From Solimonas aquatica (lineage in GTDB: Bacteria > Pseudomonadota > Gammaproteobacteria > Nevskiales > Nevskiaceae): a stretch of DNA of 64,000 bases. Where the stretch lies: NCBI RefSeq assembly GCF_900111015.1, contig NZ_FOFS01000006.1, positions 151,179 to 215,178 of the forward strand. Direction: 5' to 3'. Shown here piece after piece: positions 29,839 to 39,390 of the stretch; position 1 is the stretch's first letter, and every line of letters begins with the position of its first letter. Position numbers and translations under genes: made by a program. The notes beneath the pieces were generated by a model, which did no database searches, was not told the DNA's origin, and saw only the letters and a list, made by a program, of their open reading frames with translations.

Positions 29839-30300
29839 CTAAGGGCCACCCATCGCTTTCCAGCGCTCCGGCACCATCCAGGTGTATTCCAGGTAGTGAC
29901 CGAGAAACTCGCGGGCATCCAGATAGAGGAATTTGAGCAGCTCGCTGCCGCCTTCCAGCACCACCGGATAGCGCGCCCGGGCCACGCGCGCGCGAAAACC
30001 TTCCCAGTCCGGCACGCGCATGCAGATGTGATGAAGGCGCAGGCTGTGGTCGGCGGGCAGCGCCTCGCAATAAACCGAATTCGGTCCGCAGACCGGCTGG
30101 ATCAGCTCGTACTGCAGCTTGCCCACCCAGATGAAGGCCAGGCGCGAAACCAGCGCACCCTCGCCCTGCGGCGTGCGCACCTGCACCGACGCCTCGAAGC
30201 TGCGCACGCTGCCGATACCGGCGCGCGTTTGAAACGCCGCGATGGCCTTGTCGATGTCGCGGGTGATGTAGCCGTTTTGAAAATGCTCGCCTTCCAGCAT
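29839..30300 (-). CDS. VOC (glyoxalase/dioxygenase fold) family protein
   Basis: A 153-residue protein with two beta-alpha-beta-beta-beta modules of the vicinal-oxygen-chelate fold: FQNGYITRDIDKAIAAFQ starts module 1 and LRLHHICMRVPDWEGFRARV module 2, with the C-terminal GHYLEYTWM. The His of HHICMRV is a candidate metal ligand. The first module begins with Gln-Asn-Gly where many relatives have His, so the metal site may be incomplete. It starts 191 bp from the divergent small gene at 30492. The function is unknown; it may be an isomerase, lyase or ring-cleavage enzyme of the neighbouring catabolic genes. Confidence 0.8.
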   Translation of the reverse strand: MLEGEHFQNGYITRDIDKAIAAFQTRAGIGSVRSFEASVQVRTPQGEGALVSRLAFIWVGKLQYELIQPVCGPNSVYCEALPADHSLRLHHICMRVPDWEGFRARVARARYPVVLEGGSELLKFLYLDAREFLGHYLEYTWMVPERWKAMGGP

Positions 30301-30491
30301 TGCGTCTCTCCGTCTTCAAGCCCCCAGCTTGGCGCAGGCGCCGGTGCGGCAAAAGCGCGGCACGCGTCGCGAAACGGACCTTGTGTCGAACGCGGGTCAT
30401 TGCGGCACGGCAGCGCCGGCGCCGCCGCCTAGAATGCCGAGGCAAGCATCGCGCGCCGGCAAATGCCAGAGCCCTCAGCCAGGAGCTGCCC

Positions 30492-30704
30492 ATGAGTTTC
30501 CCTTTGCAAGGCCGGGAACTGATTCCGCGTCACAGCGTCATCGCCGGCAGCCGCTGTGATGGCCTGGGCAGCGGCGCGCCGCACGCGCATGTCCACCCCG
30601 CCAGCGGCGAGATCAGCACCGGGCTGCGTCATGTGCTGATCGATGCCGCGCAGAAATTCCGCCGTTGCGGCGGCTGGGCCGACCAGCTGCAGGGCGCAAA
30701 GTGA
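30492..30704 (+). CDS. Small protein of unknown function, coupled to a CMD-family gene
   Basis: A 70-residue protein with no match I recognise. It has a histidine cluster (GAPHAHVHP), then ISTGLRHVLIDAAQKFRRCGGW with a possible helix. AGGAG lies 6 bp before the ATG, and the TGA stop overlaps a GTG start of the next gene (GTGA), so it appears to be translated and coupled. It might be a remnant of a larger protein or a small metal-binding partner. Confidence 0.55.
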   Translation: MSFPLQGRELIPRHSVIAGSRCDGLGSGAPHAHVHPASGEISTGLRHVLIDAAQKFRRCGGWADQLQGAK

Positions 30705-31486
30705 GCGGCCCACTCGATCCGCAGCAGCGCGCGCAGCAAGGCGCCGCCCTGCAGGCACAGCTGCTCGCCACGCCGGCGACGGCGCCGGCCACACCGCTGC
30801 AGGCCGCGACGCGCGACTTCGTGTTCGGCGAGATCTGGTCGCGGCCCGGCCTGGACCGGCGCGCGCGCTATCTGATTGCGATCTGCAGCGCCGCCTGCGA
30901 GCCGGCCTCTGCCGAGATCATCGAACAGTATCTGCGCGGCGCGCTGCAGTCGCAGGCGCTCACGCTCGCCGAGCTGCGCGAAGCGGCGCTGCACTTCGCC
31001 GCCTATGCCGGCTGGTCACGCGGCATGAGCCTGGACGCGGCGCTGACGCGTGTGGCCGGGCAGCTGGGCCTGACGCCCGCCGGGTACGCGCCGATCCAGA
31101 CGCAGCCCTGCAGTGCCGAGGCGCGCCATGCCGCCGGCAGCGCGAGCTTCATCGAAGCGATGCGTTTCAATGCGCCGCCACCGGGCGTGCCCTTTTTCGA
31201 GATCGGCATCGTCGGCTTCTTGTTCGGCGAGATCTGGTCGCGGCCTGGCCTGGACCAGCGCGCGCGACGCTGGATCACCCTGGTGGCAGCGGCAGATTCC
31301 GCTTCCACGGCGCCGATCCGCACCCACAGCTGGGCAGCCATGGCCAGCGGCAATGCCAGCGTGGCGGAAATGAACGAATTCGTTTTCCAGTACGCCATAC
31401 ACGGCGGCTGGCCCAAGGCCTCGGTGATGCAGACCACGGTGCTGCAGATGGCCGAACGCGTCGCCAAGGGGCTTTCCTACGACTGA
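30701..31486 (+). CDS. Two-domain carboxymuconolactone decarboxylase (CMD/AhpD) family protein
   Basis: A 261-residue protein made of two similar halves. The signature FVFGEIWSRPGLDRRARYL (about residues 40-58) is nearly repeated as FLFGEIWSRPGLDQRARRW (about 173-191), each followed by a helical AAAxxxW/HAxxG-type segment (AAYAGWSRGMS and YAIHGGWPKAS). The AhpD redox CxxC is absent, so it is more like the decarboxylase branch or a gamma-carboxymuconolactone-like catabolic enzyme. The start is the GTG at 30701 overlapping the stop of the 70-residue gene. Single-domain CMD proteins usually trimerise as hexamers; the fusion probably forms a trimer of fused pairs. Confidence 0.78.
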   Translation: MSGPLDPQQRAQQGAALQAQLLATPATAPATPLQAATRDFVFGEIWSRPGLDRRARYLIAICSAACEPASAEIIEQYLRGALQSQALTLAELREAALHFAAYAGWSRGMSLDAALTRVAGQLGLTPAGYAPIQTQPCSAEARHAAGSASFIEAMRFNAPPPGVPFFEIGIVGFLFGEIWSRPGLDQRARRWITLVAAADSASTAPIRTHSWAAMASGNASVAEMNEFVFQYAIHGGWPKASVMQTTVLQMAERVAKGLSYD

Positions 31487-31744
31487 TGCATCCTGGAGCG
31501 AGCATCCACGCCCAGCGCAAGCCCGATGCAGGCCATGGCCGCAGTCGGCGAGTTCGGCAGACTGCATGCGCTGTGCCCTGTCGCCGGCATCATCGTGTTC
31601 GCGCAGGCACAGGATGAGGAGCGCGGCCGGCTGCGAGCGCAGTGTCGCGGTCAAGCTCAAGACGCCCTTCTCCTCCACGCCGGCCGCGATTCCGCAACTG
31701 CTGAACGTGGACGGCTGCGCCGGGATTGCACGCGCCATGGCCTC

Positions 31745-32386
31745 TCAATGGCCTGTCGCGACCGCCAACTGCGCCGCAAAAGCCCGCTGGTAAGCAGGCC
31801 GCGCTTCGCCGCGCGCGACGTAAGCGGCCAGGGCCGGAAACTCGTCGAGCAGGCCGGAGGCTCGCAGTCTCAGCAGCACCGAGACCATCAGCAGATCACC
31901 GGCGCTGAAGTCCGCATCCAGCCACTCGCCATCGCCCAGGCTTGCGCTCAGCTGCCGCAGACGGACGCGCACGCGCTCGGCCACCAGCGGCAGACGTGCC
32001 TGCTGCCAGGGCGCGTCGCGCTCCAGCAGTCGCGCGTTCGCCAGTTCCAGAATCGGCGGCTCCACGGTGTTGAGTGCAGCGAACATCCAGCTGATGGCGC
32101 GGGCGCGCGCCTTGGCTTCGGCGGGCAGCAGACCGGCGTGCTGCTCGGCGAGGTGCAGCACGATGGCGCCGCTCTCGAACAAGACCAGCCCGCCTTCCTC
32201 GTAGGTGGGAATCTGGCCGAAGGGATGCAGGGCCAGATGCGCCGGTTCCTTCATCGCCTGGAATGACAGCAGGCGCACCTCATACGGACAGCCCACCTCC
32301 TCCAGAGCCCAGCGCAGGCGCGTGTCGCGCGCCAGTCCCTTGCCGCCGTCGGGGGAACGCTCGAAGGCGGTGATGACGATGCTCAT
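31745..32386 (-). CDS. Glutathione S-transferase family protein
   Basis: A 213-residue GST. The thioredoxin-like N-terminal domain (about 1-85) includes RLRWALEEVGCPYEVR, the cis-proline segment FGQIPTYEEGGLVLFES and AIVLHLAEQH. The all-helical C-terminal domain includes ADFSAGDLLMVSVLLRL. AGAGGAAG lies before the ATG. The substrate is unknown; the catabolic setting suggests isomerisation, thiolysis or detoxification of an aromatic intermediate. The 258 bp between it and the convergent CMD gene show no recognisable gene. Confidence 0.9.
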   Translation of the reverse strand: MSIVITAFERSPDGGKGLARDTRLRWALEEVGCPYEVRLLSFQAMKEPAHLALHPFGQIPTYEEGGLVLFESGAIVLHLAEQHAGLLPAEAKARARAISWMFAALNTVEPPILELANARLLERDAPWQQARLPLVAERVRVRLRQLSASLGDGEWLDADFSAGDLLMVSVLLRLRASGLLDEFPALAAYVARGEARPAYQRAFAAQLAVATGH

Positions 32387-32563
32387 GCTCGGCTTCCTCT
32401 GGAATTTGTCGGCATCTGCAGACTGCCTTGCCTCGACGCTTCACGATAGCAGGCCGCGCCGGGCGACGAGGCGCGCCAGCGCTACAATCCCGGCGCATTG
32501 CATCCGCCTCGCACCCGCCATCAGACAGCGTCTGGCGCCCAATCTCCCTACGGTCAAAGCCGC

Positions 32564-34120
32564 ATGCATCCCGACCTGCACCGCCCGCTCTACGTCCCGG
32601 AACTGCTGGTCAATGCCCTGAACCAGACGCCGGACCGGCCGCTGCTGCATCTGCTCGACGGCCGCAGCCTCAGCGTCGGCGAGGTGCGTGAGGCCAGCAG
32701 CCGTTATGTGCAGGCCCTGCGCAGCCTGGGCGTGGGACGCGGCACGCGCGTGGGCCTGCTGTCCAGCAACCGGCCGGAGGTACTGCTGGCGAACAATGCC
32801 GTGCAGCTGCTGGCGGCCGTCTACGTGCCCCTGCATCCGCTCGGTGGCCTGGCCGATCATGCGCATGTGATCACGGATGCGCAGGTGGACGTGCTGATCT
32901 TCGATGCGCAGCGCTATGGCCAGCGCGCGGCGGAACTCGCGCAGCAGGCGCCGCAGATGCGGCTGCTGAGTTTCGGCGCTTCGCCGCCGGCCATCGATCT
33001 CTGCGCGCTGGCCGATGGCTTTGCGCCGCGGCCGCTGCTGGCACCACAGGTGCAGGCCACGGACTGGATCCGCCTGGGTTATTCCGGCGGCACCACGGGC
33101 AAGCCCAAGAGCCTGGCCAGTTCGCAGCGCACCGGGCTGGCCACGGTGTCGATCATGATGGCGGAATGGGAATGGCCCTCGCCGCCGCGCGTGCTGTCCT
33201 GCACACCGCTGTCGCACGCCGGCGCGGCGATGTTTCTGCCCACGCTGATGCGCGGCGGCAGCATGCTGGTGCTGCCGGGCTTCGAGCCGGTGGCGGTGAT
33301 GCAGGCCATCCAGGATCACCGCCTCAACTGCATGATGCTGGTGCCGACCATGATCTATGCGCTGCTGGATCATCCGCGCTTCGGCGAGTTCGATCTCTCC
33401 AGCCTGGAGACGGTGTTCTACGGCGCCTCGGCGATTGCACCGGCACGCCTGAAGGAAGCCATCGAGAAAATCGGCCCGGTGTTCTCGCAGTTCTACGGCC
33501 AGGCCGAGGCGCCGATGTGCGTCACCGTGCTGCGCAAGGCCGAACACGATGTGAACGATCTGCGCCGTCTGGCCAGCTGCGGACGGCCGGTGCCCTGGGT
33601 ACAGGTGGCGCTGCTGGATGCGGATCATCAGCCGGTGCCCGATGGCGAGCCCGGCGAGATCTGCGTGCGCGGGCCGCTGGTGATGGATGGTTACCGCGAC
33701 AATCCCGAACTGAGCGCGCAGGCCTTCGCCGGCGGCTGGCTGCATTCGGGCGATGTGGCGGTGCGCGATCCGGGCGGCTTCCTGCGCATCGTGGATCGCG
33801 TGAAGGACATGATCGTCAGCGGCGGCTTCAACATTTATCCGCGCGAGCTGGAAGACATCCTCTGCGAGCATCCGGCGGTATCGCAGGCCGCCGTGATCGG
33901 CGTGCCGCATGCCAAATGGGGCGAGGCGGTGACGGCGCTGGTGGTGCTGCGCTCAGGCCAAAGCGTGAGCGGCGATGAACTCAGCGCCCTGGTCGCGGCA
34001 CGCAAGGGCGCATTCCAGGCGCCGAAGCGGGTGGAGTTCCTGGACAGCATTCCGCAGACGGCGGTAGGCAAGCCGGACAAGAAAGCGCTGCGCGCGAGGT
34101 ATGCCGTCAGCCCGGCGTAG
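32564..34120 (+). CDS. AMP-forming acyl-CoA synthetase
   Basis: A 518-residue ANL-superfamily ligase that activates a carboxylic acid to its CoA thioester. The P-loop is YSGGTTGKPKS, the A5 region has FYGQAEAPM, A7 is HSGDVAVRD, A8 has RIVDRVKDMIVSGGFNIYPRELED, and the catalytic lysine lies in AVGKPDKKAL near the C terminus. Length and motifs fit medium/long-chain or aromatic acid ligases; the acid cannot be read from sequence. I use the ATG at 32564, where the fold begins; the ATG at 32498 adds a non-conserved leader. It stands alone between GST and the hydrolase gene. Confidence 0.9.
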   Translation: MHPDLHRPLYVPELLVNALNQTPDRPLLHLLDGRSLSVGEVREASSRYVQALRSLGVGRGTRVGLLSSNRPEVLLANNAVQLLAAVYVPLHPLGGLADHAHVITDAQVDVLIFDAQRYGQRAAELAQQAPQMRLLSFGASPPAIDLCALADGFAPRPLLAPQVQATDWIRLGYSGGTTGKPKSLASSQRTGLATVSIMMAEWEWPSPPRVLSCTPLSHAGAAMFLPTLMRGGSMLVLPGFEPVAVMQAIQDHRLNCMMLVPTMIYALLDHPRFGEFDLSSLETVFYGASAIAPARLKEAIEKIGPVFSQFYGQAEAPMCVTVLRKAEHDVNDLRRLASCGRPVPWVQVALLDADHQPVPDGEPGEICVRGPLVMDGYRDNPELSAQAFAGGWLHSGDVAVRDPGGFLRIVDRVKDMIVSGGFNIYPRELEDILCEHPAVSQAAVIGVPHAKWGEAVTALVVLRSGQSVSGDELSALVAARKGAFQAPKRVEFLDSIPQTAVGKPDKKALRARYAVSPA

Positions 34121-34158
34121 CGCCGAATCATGCCGGCGCTACGCTACGAGCAACCCGC

Positions 34159-35124
34159 TCAGCGCGGCTGCAGACGTCGCCCCAGAAACTCCAGGATCAC
34201 CGCGCCGATCTCGCGGCCATGGGTTTCCAGCGCGAAGTGGCCCGTATCATAGAAATGCACTTCGGCTTTGGGGTTGTCGCGCTTGAAGGCTTCCGCACCC
34301 GGCGGCAGAAAGAAGGGATCGTGCAGACCCCACACCGCCAGCAGCGGCGGCTGGTGTTCGCGAAAGTAAGCCTGGAAGCGTGGATACAGCGCCACATTGC
34401 TGGCGTAGTCCAGGAACAGATCGAGCTGCACCTCGTCATTGCCCGGACGCGCCAGCAGGGCCGAGTCCAGTGCGTAGGATTCGGGCGCCAGCAGACTCGC
34501 ATCCGACACACCATAGCTGTACTGCCACTGCACGGATTCCGGCTTGAGGAAGTCGCGCAAAGCCGCGCGATGCGCTGCCGTGGGCTCACGCCAGTAAGCC
34601 TGAATCGGATTCCAACCTTCGCTCAAGCCTTCCTCGTAGGCATTACCGTTCTGCGAGATGATGGCGCTGATGCGCTCTGGATGCGCCAGCGCCAGACGCA
34701 GGCCCACCGGCGCGCCGTAGTCGAAGACATAGATCGCGTAGCGCGTGAGCCCGGCGCGCTCGGTGAAGCCATCGATCACCTTCGCCAGATTGTCGAAGCG
34801 ATACGCAAAATGCAGCTGCGCCGGCACCTGCGTGAAACCGAAACCCGGCAGATCAGGCGCCACCACGTGATAGCGCAGCGCCAGCTGCGGGATCAGCTCG
34901 CGGAACATGTGGGAGGAGGTGGGGAACCCGTGCAGCAGCAGGATCGTGGGGGCCTTGGCATCGCCGGCTTCACGATAGGCGATCCGGATGCCATCGACCT
35001 CCAGCTGACGGTAGTGCACCGGCGCCGAAGCTGACGTTGGCGCGGCACTCATGGCGACGGGCAGCAAGGCGCTGGCGGCGAGCGCCAGGCCGGCACCGAG
35101 GCGCTGGGAGGTACTGCTGTTCAT
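34159..35124 (-). CDS. Exported alpha/beta hydrolase (epoxide hydrolase/dehalogenase-like)
   Basis: A 321-residue hydrolase with a signal peptide (about residues 1-26, hydrophobic AGLALAASALLPVAMS). The fold shows LLLHGFPTSSHMFRELIPQL with the oxyanion HG, the nucleophile elbow VFDYGAPVGLRLA carrying Asp rather than Ser, an acid in GLHDPFF, and the catalytic His in DTGHFALETH. An Asp nucleophile is the mark of epoxide hydrolases and haloalkane dehalogenases. The tryptophan next to the nucleophile (HDWG in those families) is replaced by Tyr (FDYG). It is divergent from a LysR gene, its probable regulator. Confidence 0.87.
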   Translation of the reverse strand: MNSSTSQRLGAGLALAASALLPVAMSAAPTSASAPVHYRQLEVDGIRIAYREAGDAKAPTILLLHGFPTSSHMFRELIPQLALRYHVVAPDLPGFGFTQVPAQLHFAYRFDNLAKVIDGFTERAGLTRYAIYVFDYGAPVGLRLALAHPERISAIISQNGNAYEEGLSEGWNPIQAYWREPTAAHRAALRDFLKPESVQWQYSYGVSDASLLAPESYALDSALLARPGNDEVQLDLFLDYASNVALYPRFQAYFREHQPPLLAVWGLHDPFFLPPGAEAFKRDNPKAEVHFYDTGHFALETHGREIGAVILEFLGRRLQPR

Positions 35125-35257
35125 GGACGACTCCTGATCGGGTTGTGGGTGTTGGCAGCGGCGGCACCGGTGCCGACCTCGGTGAAATTAGGCCCTTTCA
35201 TTAACATCGAGTAGACCGCAATATCGACAGGCATCCATCCATTTTTCGGAATAATTC

Positions 35258-36175
35258 ATGAATCGCCTGGAAGCGATGTCGGTGTTCACCGCCGTGGTGG
35301 AAGCCGGCAGCCTGTCCGCTGCGGGCCGCAGGCTGCACATGCCGCTGGCGACGGTAAGCCGCAAGCTCTCGGAGCTGGAGAAGCACATCGGCGCGCGCCT
35401 GCTGACGCGGTCCACACGCAAGCTCGATCTGACCGACAGCGGTCAGGCCTATCTGGCAGCCTGCCGTCATATCCTCGAACAAGTGGGCGAAGCCGAACGC
35501 GCGGCGGCAGGCGAATACCAGGCACCCAGGGGTGAACTGATCGTGGCCGCGCCGCTGGTGTTCGGGCGGCTGCACGTTCTGCCGCTGATCAGCGAGTTTC
35601 TGTGTGCCTATCCCGAGGTAAATGTGCGCCTGATGCTCAGCGATCGCGTCGTCAGCTTCTGGGACGAGCACGTGGACGCGGCGGTGCGCATCGGCGCGCT
35701 ACCCGACAGCACGCTGGTGGCGACGCGGGTGGGTAGTGTGCGCAGCGTGGTCTGCGCAAGCCCCGCTTATCTCAGGACTCGCGGCACACCAAGACGCCCG
35801 AGCGATCTGACACGACACAGCTGCATCAGCTTCACGCTGTTTTCAGCGCCACAGGACCACTGGGTGTTCGGCGGCGGCAAAGCCGCGATCAGCGTGCCGG
35901 TGCAGTCGCGCCTGAGTGTCAATACTGCGGAGGCGGCTGTCGATGCCGCCATTGCAGGCGTGGGTCTTGCGCGCTTGCTGTCGTATCAGGTGCAAGCGCC
36001 GGTGCTCGACAAGTCCCTGACCGTAGTGCTGCGCAAGTTCGAGGCAGCACCGTTACCCGTGCACCTGATTCACGGCCAGCAAAAGCCACTGCCTCTGAAG
36101 CTGCGCGCCTTTCTCGACTTCATGCGCCCTCACCTGATCACCAGACTGGAGGCCTTGAACAAGCTCAGCGCTTGA
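35258..36175 (+). CDS. LysR family transcriptional regulator
   Basis: A 305-residue LysR protein. The winged helix-turn-helix has MSVFTAVVEAGSLSAAGRRL and LATVSRKLSELEKHIGARLL. The effector-binding domain follows with PLVFGRLHVLPLISEFL and AVRIGALPDSTLVATRVG. It diverges from the exported hydrolase gene over a 133-bp AT-richer gap, a typical LysR-target arrangement, and its last 11 bp overlap the end of the convergent PQQ dehydrogenase gene. Confidence 0.92.
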   Translation: MNRLEAMSVFTAVVEAGSLSAAGRRLHMPLATVSRKLSELEKHIGARLLTRSTRKLDLTDSGQAYLAACRHILEQVGEAERAAAGEYQAPRGELIVAAPLVFGRLHVLPLISEFLCAYPEVNVRLMLSDRVVSFWDEHVDAAVRIGALPDSTLVATRVGSVRSVVCASPAYLRTRGTPRRPSDLTRHSCISFTLFSAPQDHWVFGGGKAAISVPVQSRLSVNTAEAAVDAAIAGVGLARLLSYQVQAPVLDKSLTVVLRKFEAAPLPVHLIHGQQKPLPLKLRAFLDFMRPHLITRLEALNKLSA

Positions 36176-38111
36176 GCTTGTACGCCACCACCGCGTCGCT
36201 GGTCTTGGAGCGGTACATGGTGTGGCCACCGGCCGTGATCACCACGTACTGCTCGCCGCCGGCTTCATAGCTGACCGGCACCGCCGTGCCCGCGGCCGGC
36301 AGCTCGCTCTGCCAGAGCACCTTGCCGGTTTTCAGATCGAAGGCGCGCAGCTGGTTGTCCAGCGTGTAGCCGATGAACACCAGACCGCCGGCGGTGAGCA
36401 GCGGGCCGCCCGCGCCGGGTGTGCCGAGATTGGCGTCGAACAGGCTCTTGGGCGGCTTCATGGGCATCATGGCTTCGATGCTGCCCAGCGGCACTTCCCA
36501 GACGATCTTGCGTTTCACCAGGTCCACGGCGGTGAGCGCGGCCCAGGGCGGCGCCGAACAGGGCGCACCCAGCACCGAGAGCAGCGGCTCCACGCGCGTG
36601 ACATAGGGTGCGCCCGCCACGGCGAAGTTCATCGCACCGCCGCTTTCAATCGCCTGCGAGGCGCCGAGCTTGGCCTTGGCGCGCGGAATCAGCGTGACGA
36701 TGGTGGGCACGCGATTGGAAGGCACCACCATGATGTGGCTGGCCGGGTCATAGGCGCCGCCGCCCCAGTTGGGACCGCCGCCCACCGAGGGCGAGAAGAT
36801 GGTGCCCTGCTCGCTGGGCGGGGTGAAGATGGTGCCGTAGCGATAGCCCTGTGCCTTGCGCTTGCACAACCATTTGTCGATGGGCGTGAAGCCCCAGACA
36901 TCCTCCGGCGAAAAACTCTGCGGCGTCAGCGTGGGCATGCCCACCGGAAATGGCTGCGTGGGCGCTGCCTTTTCGCCGCTCATGGTGCTCTGCGGCACGC
37001 TGCGTTCGGCGATCGGCTGCAGCGGTTCGCCGGTGGCGCGGTTGAACATGAAGATCAGGCCGGTCTTGTTGTTCTGCACCAGCGCCGGCACCACGCGGCC
37101 GTCGGGCTGCGGCAGATCGATCAGCAGCGGCTCGGACGGCGTGTCGTAATCGAAGATATTGTGATGCACGAACTGGAAATGCCAGACCACCTTGCCGGTG
37201 CTGCCCTGCAAGGCAACGATGGACGAGGTGTAGCGGTTGTCGCCGAGGCGATCACCGCCATAGAAATCACCGGAAGGGCTGGTGGTGGGCAGGTACACCA
37301 TGTCGAGCGCCTGATCCACCGCCATCGAAGACCAGACATTGCCGGCGCCGTGCTGCGCCGCCGAGCCCGGCGCCCAGCTGCCGGATGCCGGATCGCTGGC
37401 TTCACGCGGCACCGGATCGAAACGCCAGCGCAGCGCGCCGCTGCGCGCATCGAAAGCCTGCACGCGACCGCTGGGTGCGGCCACGCGCTGGTTGTCGGCC
37501 ACCGCCGAGCCCACCACCACCACATCACCCACTACCGCCGGATTGGACGCGGCCACCACTTCGCCACGGAAAAGCTCCGGCTTGTCCATCTGCATCTTCA
37601 CCACGCCCTGCTCGCCGAAGCCCTCGCAGCGGCGCCCGGTTCTGGCGTCGAGGGCGATCAGGCTGTAGTCGGTGGTGCCCAGGAAAATGCGCGAGGCGCA
37701 GGCCGCACCTGCTTCGGCACGCCGGTCCTGCCAGTGCGTGATGCCGCGGCATTTCTGCATGCCCACCTTCTGGCTCTTGGGATCGAACACCCAGCGCTGC
37801 TTGCCGGTCTGCGGATCCAGCGCAATCAGGCGGCGTGAAGTGGTGCAGACCACCAGATTGCCTTCGATCAGACTCGGCTGGTCTTCGAAGGCGATCAGCG
37901 CGTCCTTCACGTCCTTGGGCGGCGCCTCGCCAGTGTGGAACTCCCAGGCCTTCTGCAGCCGCGCCACGTTCTGCGTATTGATCTGCGCCAGCGGCGAATA
38001 CTTGGTGCCGAGCTGATGCGTGTCGGTATCGGCGGCGCCGGCCGCAAGGCTCAAGACCGCGAGCAAGAGGAAAAGACCGCAGCGGCGGCACATCGGGGAC
38101 AGGATGTTCAC
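36165..38111 (-). CDS. PQQ-dependent dehydrogenase, periplasmic or membrane-associated
   Basis: A 648-residue eight-bladed quinoprotein. A signal peptide (about 1-27, ending AAGAAD) directs it to the periplasm. Propeller docking motifs recur: PQTGKQRWVFDP, RSGALRWRFDP, STGKVVWHFQF and KTGKVLWQSELP. The blade segment HHNIFDYDTP is typical of the glucose/quinate-type branch. The five N-terminal membrane helices of glucose dehydrogenase are missing, so it is a soluble-domain-only member. It probably oxidises an alcohol, aldehyde or polyol and feeds the respiratory chain. No pqq biosynthesis genes are in the window. The substrate is unknown. Confidence 0.88.
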   Translation of the reverse strand: MNILSPMCRRCGLFLLLAVLSLAAGAADTDTHQLGTKYSPLAQINTQNVARLQKAWEFHTGEAPPKDVKDALIAFEDQPSLIEGNLVVCTTSRRLIALDPQTGKQRWVFDPKSQKVGMQKCRGITHWQDRRAEAGAACASRIFLGTTDYSLIALDARTGRRCEGFGEQGVVKMQMDKPELFRGEVVAASNPAVVGDVVVVGSAVADNQRVAAPSGRVQAFDARSGALRWRFDPVPREASDPASGSWAPGSAAQHGAGNVWSSMAVDQALDMVYLPTTSPSGDFYGGDRLGDNRYTSSIVALQGSTGKVVWHFQFVHHNIFDYDTPSEPLLIDLPQPDGRVVPALVQNNKTGLIFMFNRATGEPLQPIAERSVPQSTMSGEKAAPTQPFPVGMPTLTPQSFSPEDVWGFTPIDKWLCKRKAQGYRYGTIFTPPSEQGTIFSPSVGGGPNWGGGAYDPASHIMVVPSNRVPTIVTLIPRAKAKLGASQAIESGGAMNFAVAGAPYVTRVEPLLSVLGAPCSAPPWAALTAVDLVKRKIVWEVPLGSIEAMMPMKPPKSLFDANLGTPGAGGPLLTAGGLVFIGYTLDNQLRAFDLKTGKVLWQSELPAAGTAVPVSYEAGGEQYVVITAGGHTMYRSKTSDAVVAYKLKR

Positions 38112-38191
38112 AGGGATCTGGCTCTGGTTTTATTTTGCGTCAGAATGGTGACGCCAAAAGCCGGAGAGCGTCAAGCCGAGGCGCGAGAGCT

Positions 38192-38428
38192 TCAATTGCC
38201 GCCCGCCAGACCCAAGGCCGGACGGATCGGGCTGCCGGCATGAATCTGCTGCAGCTCCAGCAGATTGCCGTCCGGATCGTAGAAGTAGCAGGAGGTGCAG
38301 CGGCCCGGCGCGATGTGCTGCGGCGGCGAGATGCGATCCAGCCTGAGGCCCAGCAGATCGCGGTAGAAACGCACGAAGCGGTCCATGTCGGTGGTGGACA
38401 GCGAAACATGATGCAGCACACGAATCAT
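38192..38428 (-). CDS. Short VOC-family protein with an internal deletion
   Basis: A 78-residue protein that begins like a complete VOC enzyme (IRVLHHVSLSTTDMDRFV, FYRDLLG) and ends like one (PPQHIAPGRCTSCYFYDPDGN, LLELQQ) but lacks the middle. About 50-60 residues that should hold the end of module 1 and the beginning of module 2 are absent, in frame. The first metal His (HHVS) and the last Glu (LLELQ) remain, the second His is lost. It could be a dimerising half-barrel or a decaying gene. It lies 14 bp after the aldo-keto reductase gene on the same strand. The ATG at 38428 is used; a TTG at 38446 is possible. Confidence 0.72.
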   Translation of the reverse strand: MIRVLHHVSLSTTDMDRFVRFYRDLLGLRLDRISPPQHIAPGRCTSCYFYDPDGNLLELQQIHAGSPIRPALGLAGGN

Positions 38429-38442
38429 GGCGCAGCTCCGGT

Positions 38443-39381
<939 letters not shown>

Positions 39382-39390
39382 GATGCCGTC

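Noticed and set aside
31487-31744. Possible small gene between the CMD and GST genes
   Set aside because: Open frames exist on both strands, but none has a ribosome site, conserved motif or stable boundaries. Treated as non-coding.
34159-35124. Naming the exported hydrolase a haloalkane dehalogenase
   Set aside because: The Asp nucleophile is right, but the halide-binding Trp next to it is Tyr and the protein is exported, so only the superfamily is claimed.
36165-38111. Membrane-bound glucose dehydrogenase (gcd)
   Set aside because: The five N-terminal membrane helices are missing and the length is about 150 residues short.
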